From: JAYXXU01 sp049301135
GTDB taxonomy: Bacteria > Pseudomonadota > Gammaproteobacteria > Pseudomonadales > Moraxellaceae
Assembly (NCBI GenBank): GCA_049301135.1
Contig: JBAQKP010000251.1
Coordinates: 1 to 7,455, forward strand
Reading direction: 5' to 3'
DNA length: 7,455 nt
The notes under the pieces were generated by a model that made no database searches, was not told the DNA's origin, and saw only the letters and a list, made by a program, of their open reading frames with translations. Shown one piece after another: positions 6,442 to 7,455 of this stretch (within the stretch, counting starts at the first letter, position 1; every line of letters starts with the position of its first letter). The position numbers and the translations under genes are program-made.

Positions 6442-6526
6442 AGCACACATCAATCGCAAAGCAGAATGCGGCTATTTTGCCACTGTCTACGTTAAAATGG
6501 ATAGTCACTGCCAAAAACAGACGTTT
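6442..6526. promoter_or_regulatory. Divergent promoter region between trpS and the cyclo-ligase gene
   Basis: Only 85 bp separate the two start codons, so both promoters must overlap here. TAAAAT at 6493-6498 is a -10-like hexamer for the plus strand, but no good -35 sits 16-18 bp upstream. TTGGCA on the minus strand near 6509-6514 could serve as a -35 for trpS. No leader peptide rich in Trp and no clear T-box or attenuator hairpin is visible. Confidence 0.35.
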
Positions 6527-7117
6527 ATGCCATCATCTTCATCAACCGACCTTCCCTCACTGCGGCGCAGCTTGCGGCGTCAACGTCGCGCCTTGTCAAC
6601 TCGCCAACGTCAGCAGGTTGGCACAGCCGCTGCCCGTCGGTTGCGCCGTCAGCCGGTGTTTCAGCGAGCGCAGCATATTGGGATGTATTTGGATGATTTT
6701 GGTGAAGTACCGACGCAGGCAATGATTCAGTTGTGTTTTCAGCATGGTAAAACGGTGTATTTGCCACAGGTACGGCAGTTTGATCAGCGTTTGGTGTTTG
6801 TGCGGATCAGCCGCCAGCAGTACCAGAATCGCCGCTTTGCTCGGCATCGGCTCGGGATGCTTGAACCACGTCAAGCGCGCGGTCAGTCGATGAAAAAACT
6901 ACAATTGCTGATTTTGCCGTTACTCGGTTTTGATGGTACGGGTACGCGCTTGGGTATGGGTGGCGGTTACTATGATCGGACGTTGGCGCACTGTCCTGCT
7001 CGGCCATTTCGGGTGGGTTTGGCGTATGATTTTCAGCAGGTTGAGCGGTTGCAGCGACAGGTTTGGGATCAGCCGTTAGATGCGGCGCTGGTGGCGGGTC
7101 GGTGGTTGGCGTTTTAG
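6527..7117 (+). CDS. 5-formyltetrahydrofolate cyclo-ligase (5,10-methenyl-THF synthetase)
   Basis: An ATP-dependent enzyme that turns 5-formyl-THF into 5,10-methenyl-THF, returning the storage folate to one-carbon metabolism. It is 196 residues from ATG 6527, the usual family length. The basic N-terminal helix LRRSLRRQRRALSTRQR (12-28) matches the start of YgfA-type proteins. TVYLP is at 76-80. The hallmark PLLGFDGTGTRLGMGGGYYD is at 131-150, forming the phosphate/substrate loop. VGLAYDFQ is at 163-170, and the C-terminal WDQPLDAALVAG at 180-191 matches the family ending. An in-frame ATG at 6497 would add ten residues with no family similarity. Neither start has a good Shine-Dalgarno. The protein is unusually rich in Arg and Gln. 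E. coli ygfA often sits by 6S RNA, but no such RNA can be placed in the short upstream gap here. Confidence 0.93.
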   Translation: MPSSSSTDLPSLRRSLRRQRRALSTRQRQQVGTAAARRLRRQPVFQRAQHIGMYLDDFGEVPTQAMIQLCFQHGKTVYLPQVRQFDQRLVFVRISRQQYQNRRFARHRLGMLEPRQARGQSMKKLQLLILPLLGFDGTGTRLGMGGGYYDRTLAHCPARPFRVGLAYDFQQVERLQRQVWDQPLDAALVAGRWLAF

Positions 7118-7209
7118 GTTTTTGTGATGAAAATGGGTTGCGAGGGCGAGTGGTTTGAGCTATGGTTGTGTGGTGTTTTTATGGGCTGCATAAGACCTCT
7201 GCTTGCACT

Positions 7210-7237
7210 TTAAAATTTTGTTTTCTATGAATTTTAA
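7210..7237. repeat. AT-only inverted repeat
   Basis: TTAAAATT at 7210-7217 and AATTTTAA at 7230-7237 pair perfectly over 8 bp with a 12-nt spacer. The stem has no GC pair and no following T run, so it is a poor terminator. It may be a weak binding site or chance in AT-rich DNA. Confidence 0.35.
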
Positions 7238-7347
7238 GGCGTAAATGTTTGGGATATACGTCCTTTTGCGGCTGCCTATGTGGCATGGTAACGCATAAGC
7301 GTGATTAGCTGAAAGCTGGATCCAACTTAATTGAATAGAGGAATGGT

Positions 7348-7413
7348 ATGACTCTTGAGGAATATAAAGATTTGGTAGTGTCTAAATCAGACGTGTTTCA
7401 TATATTTGTCTGA
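7348..7413 (+). CDS. Short ORF, 21 residues; probable beginning of a frameshifted or truncated gene
   Basis: ATG at 7348 is preceded by AGAGGA at 7337-7342, 5 nt upstream, a convincing ribosome-binding site. The peptide begins MTLEEYKDLVVSKSDVF, reads like the soluble helical start of a normal protein, and ends at TGA 7411-7413. The +1 frame is open from just before this stop to the window end and reads DLVIVLQDKGMKYS, which also looks like real protein. One indel near 7404-7412 would fuse the two. I do not recognise the family. It may be a small peptide, a broken gene, or a gene with a sequencing error. Confidence 0.4.
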   Translation: MTLEEYKDLVVSKSDVFHIFV

Positions 7414-7455
7414 CCTCGTGATTGTACTGCAAGATAAAGGCATGAAGTACAGCCT

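Larger units (their letters stand above)
7118..7455. other. AT-richer tail with no recognisable complete gene
   Basis: 338 bp with visibly more A and T than the preceding genes. It contains an AT-only inverted repeat (7210-7237), a small dyad TGCC-tatgt-GGCA, the palindrome TGGATCCA, and one short ORF with a good ribosome-binding site. No rho-independent terminator for the cyclo-ligase gene, no tRNA and no insertion-sequence end are recognisable. The change in composition may mark the edge of an acquired segment. Confidence 0.5.

Noticed and set aside
6386..6526. Extending the cyclo-ligase gene upstream to 6386.
   Set aside because: This would overlap the trpS start and add 47 residues unlike the family. 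The basic helix typical of the N-terminus begins shortly after 6527.
7267..7325. Small dyads (TGCC/GGCA, ACGC/GCGT, TGGATCCA) considered as an insertion-sequence end, attachment site or terminator.
   Set aside because: Stems are only 4 bp, no target duplication or matching partner end exists in the window, and no T run follows.

Overview
The window reads as a chromosomal stretch of a gammaproteobacterium, most likely Pseudomonadales and possibly Moraxellaceae-like. The basis is the long Pseudomonas-type tryptophanyl-tRNA synthetase with a C-terminal extension, the FadI/FadA2-type thiolase, the OruR/ArgR-like AraC regulator and a haloalkane dehalogenase of the DhlA/DhmA type. This placement is an inference from recognised protein features, not from a search. 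No tRNA, rRNA, CRISPR array, insertion sequence or prophage gene is visible.

Left half (1-2917, all on the minus strand): an apparent three-gene operon transcribed leftward. It starts with a MaoC/HtdX-like (R)-hydratase gene, continues through a translationally coupled thiolase (the two genes share the A of TAATG), and ends with a haloalkane dehalogenase that runs off the left edge. Each of the three has a good Shine-Dalgarno 8 nt from its ATG. The operon is visibly decaying or being repurposed. The hydratase gene carries an in-frame TAG created by a perfect 6-bp tandem duplication, plus a -1 frameshift in a 7-T tract. The thiolase lacks the nucleophilic Cys (Gly94) and has GNP instead of the catalytic GHP motif (Asn385), although the rest of its fold motifs are intact. 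The ketoreductase that usually completes this gene set (FabG4 in the HtdX-FabG4-FadA2 arrangement) is absent here.

Middle (2918-5118): a 150-bp divergent control region with a repeated GTGACA-type element separates the operon from an AraC-family activator on the plus strand. A hormone-sensitive-lipase-family esterase follows downstream. The AraC protein is the natural candidate regulator of the lipid/acyl-CoA genes beside it, but that is inferred from position only.

Right half (5110-7117): housekeeping genes. trpS (minus strand) overlaps the end of the esterase gene tail to tail by 9 bp. It is divergent from a 5-formyltetrahydrofolate cyclo-ligase gene (plus strand) across 85 bp. The last 338 bp are AT-richer and hold only a tiny ORF with a good ribosome-binding site that looks like the start of a frameshifted or truncated gene.

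I do not see a convincing new biological system. The most notable material is the degenerate hydratase/thiolase pair next to an apparently intact haloalkane dehalogenase.
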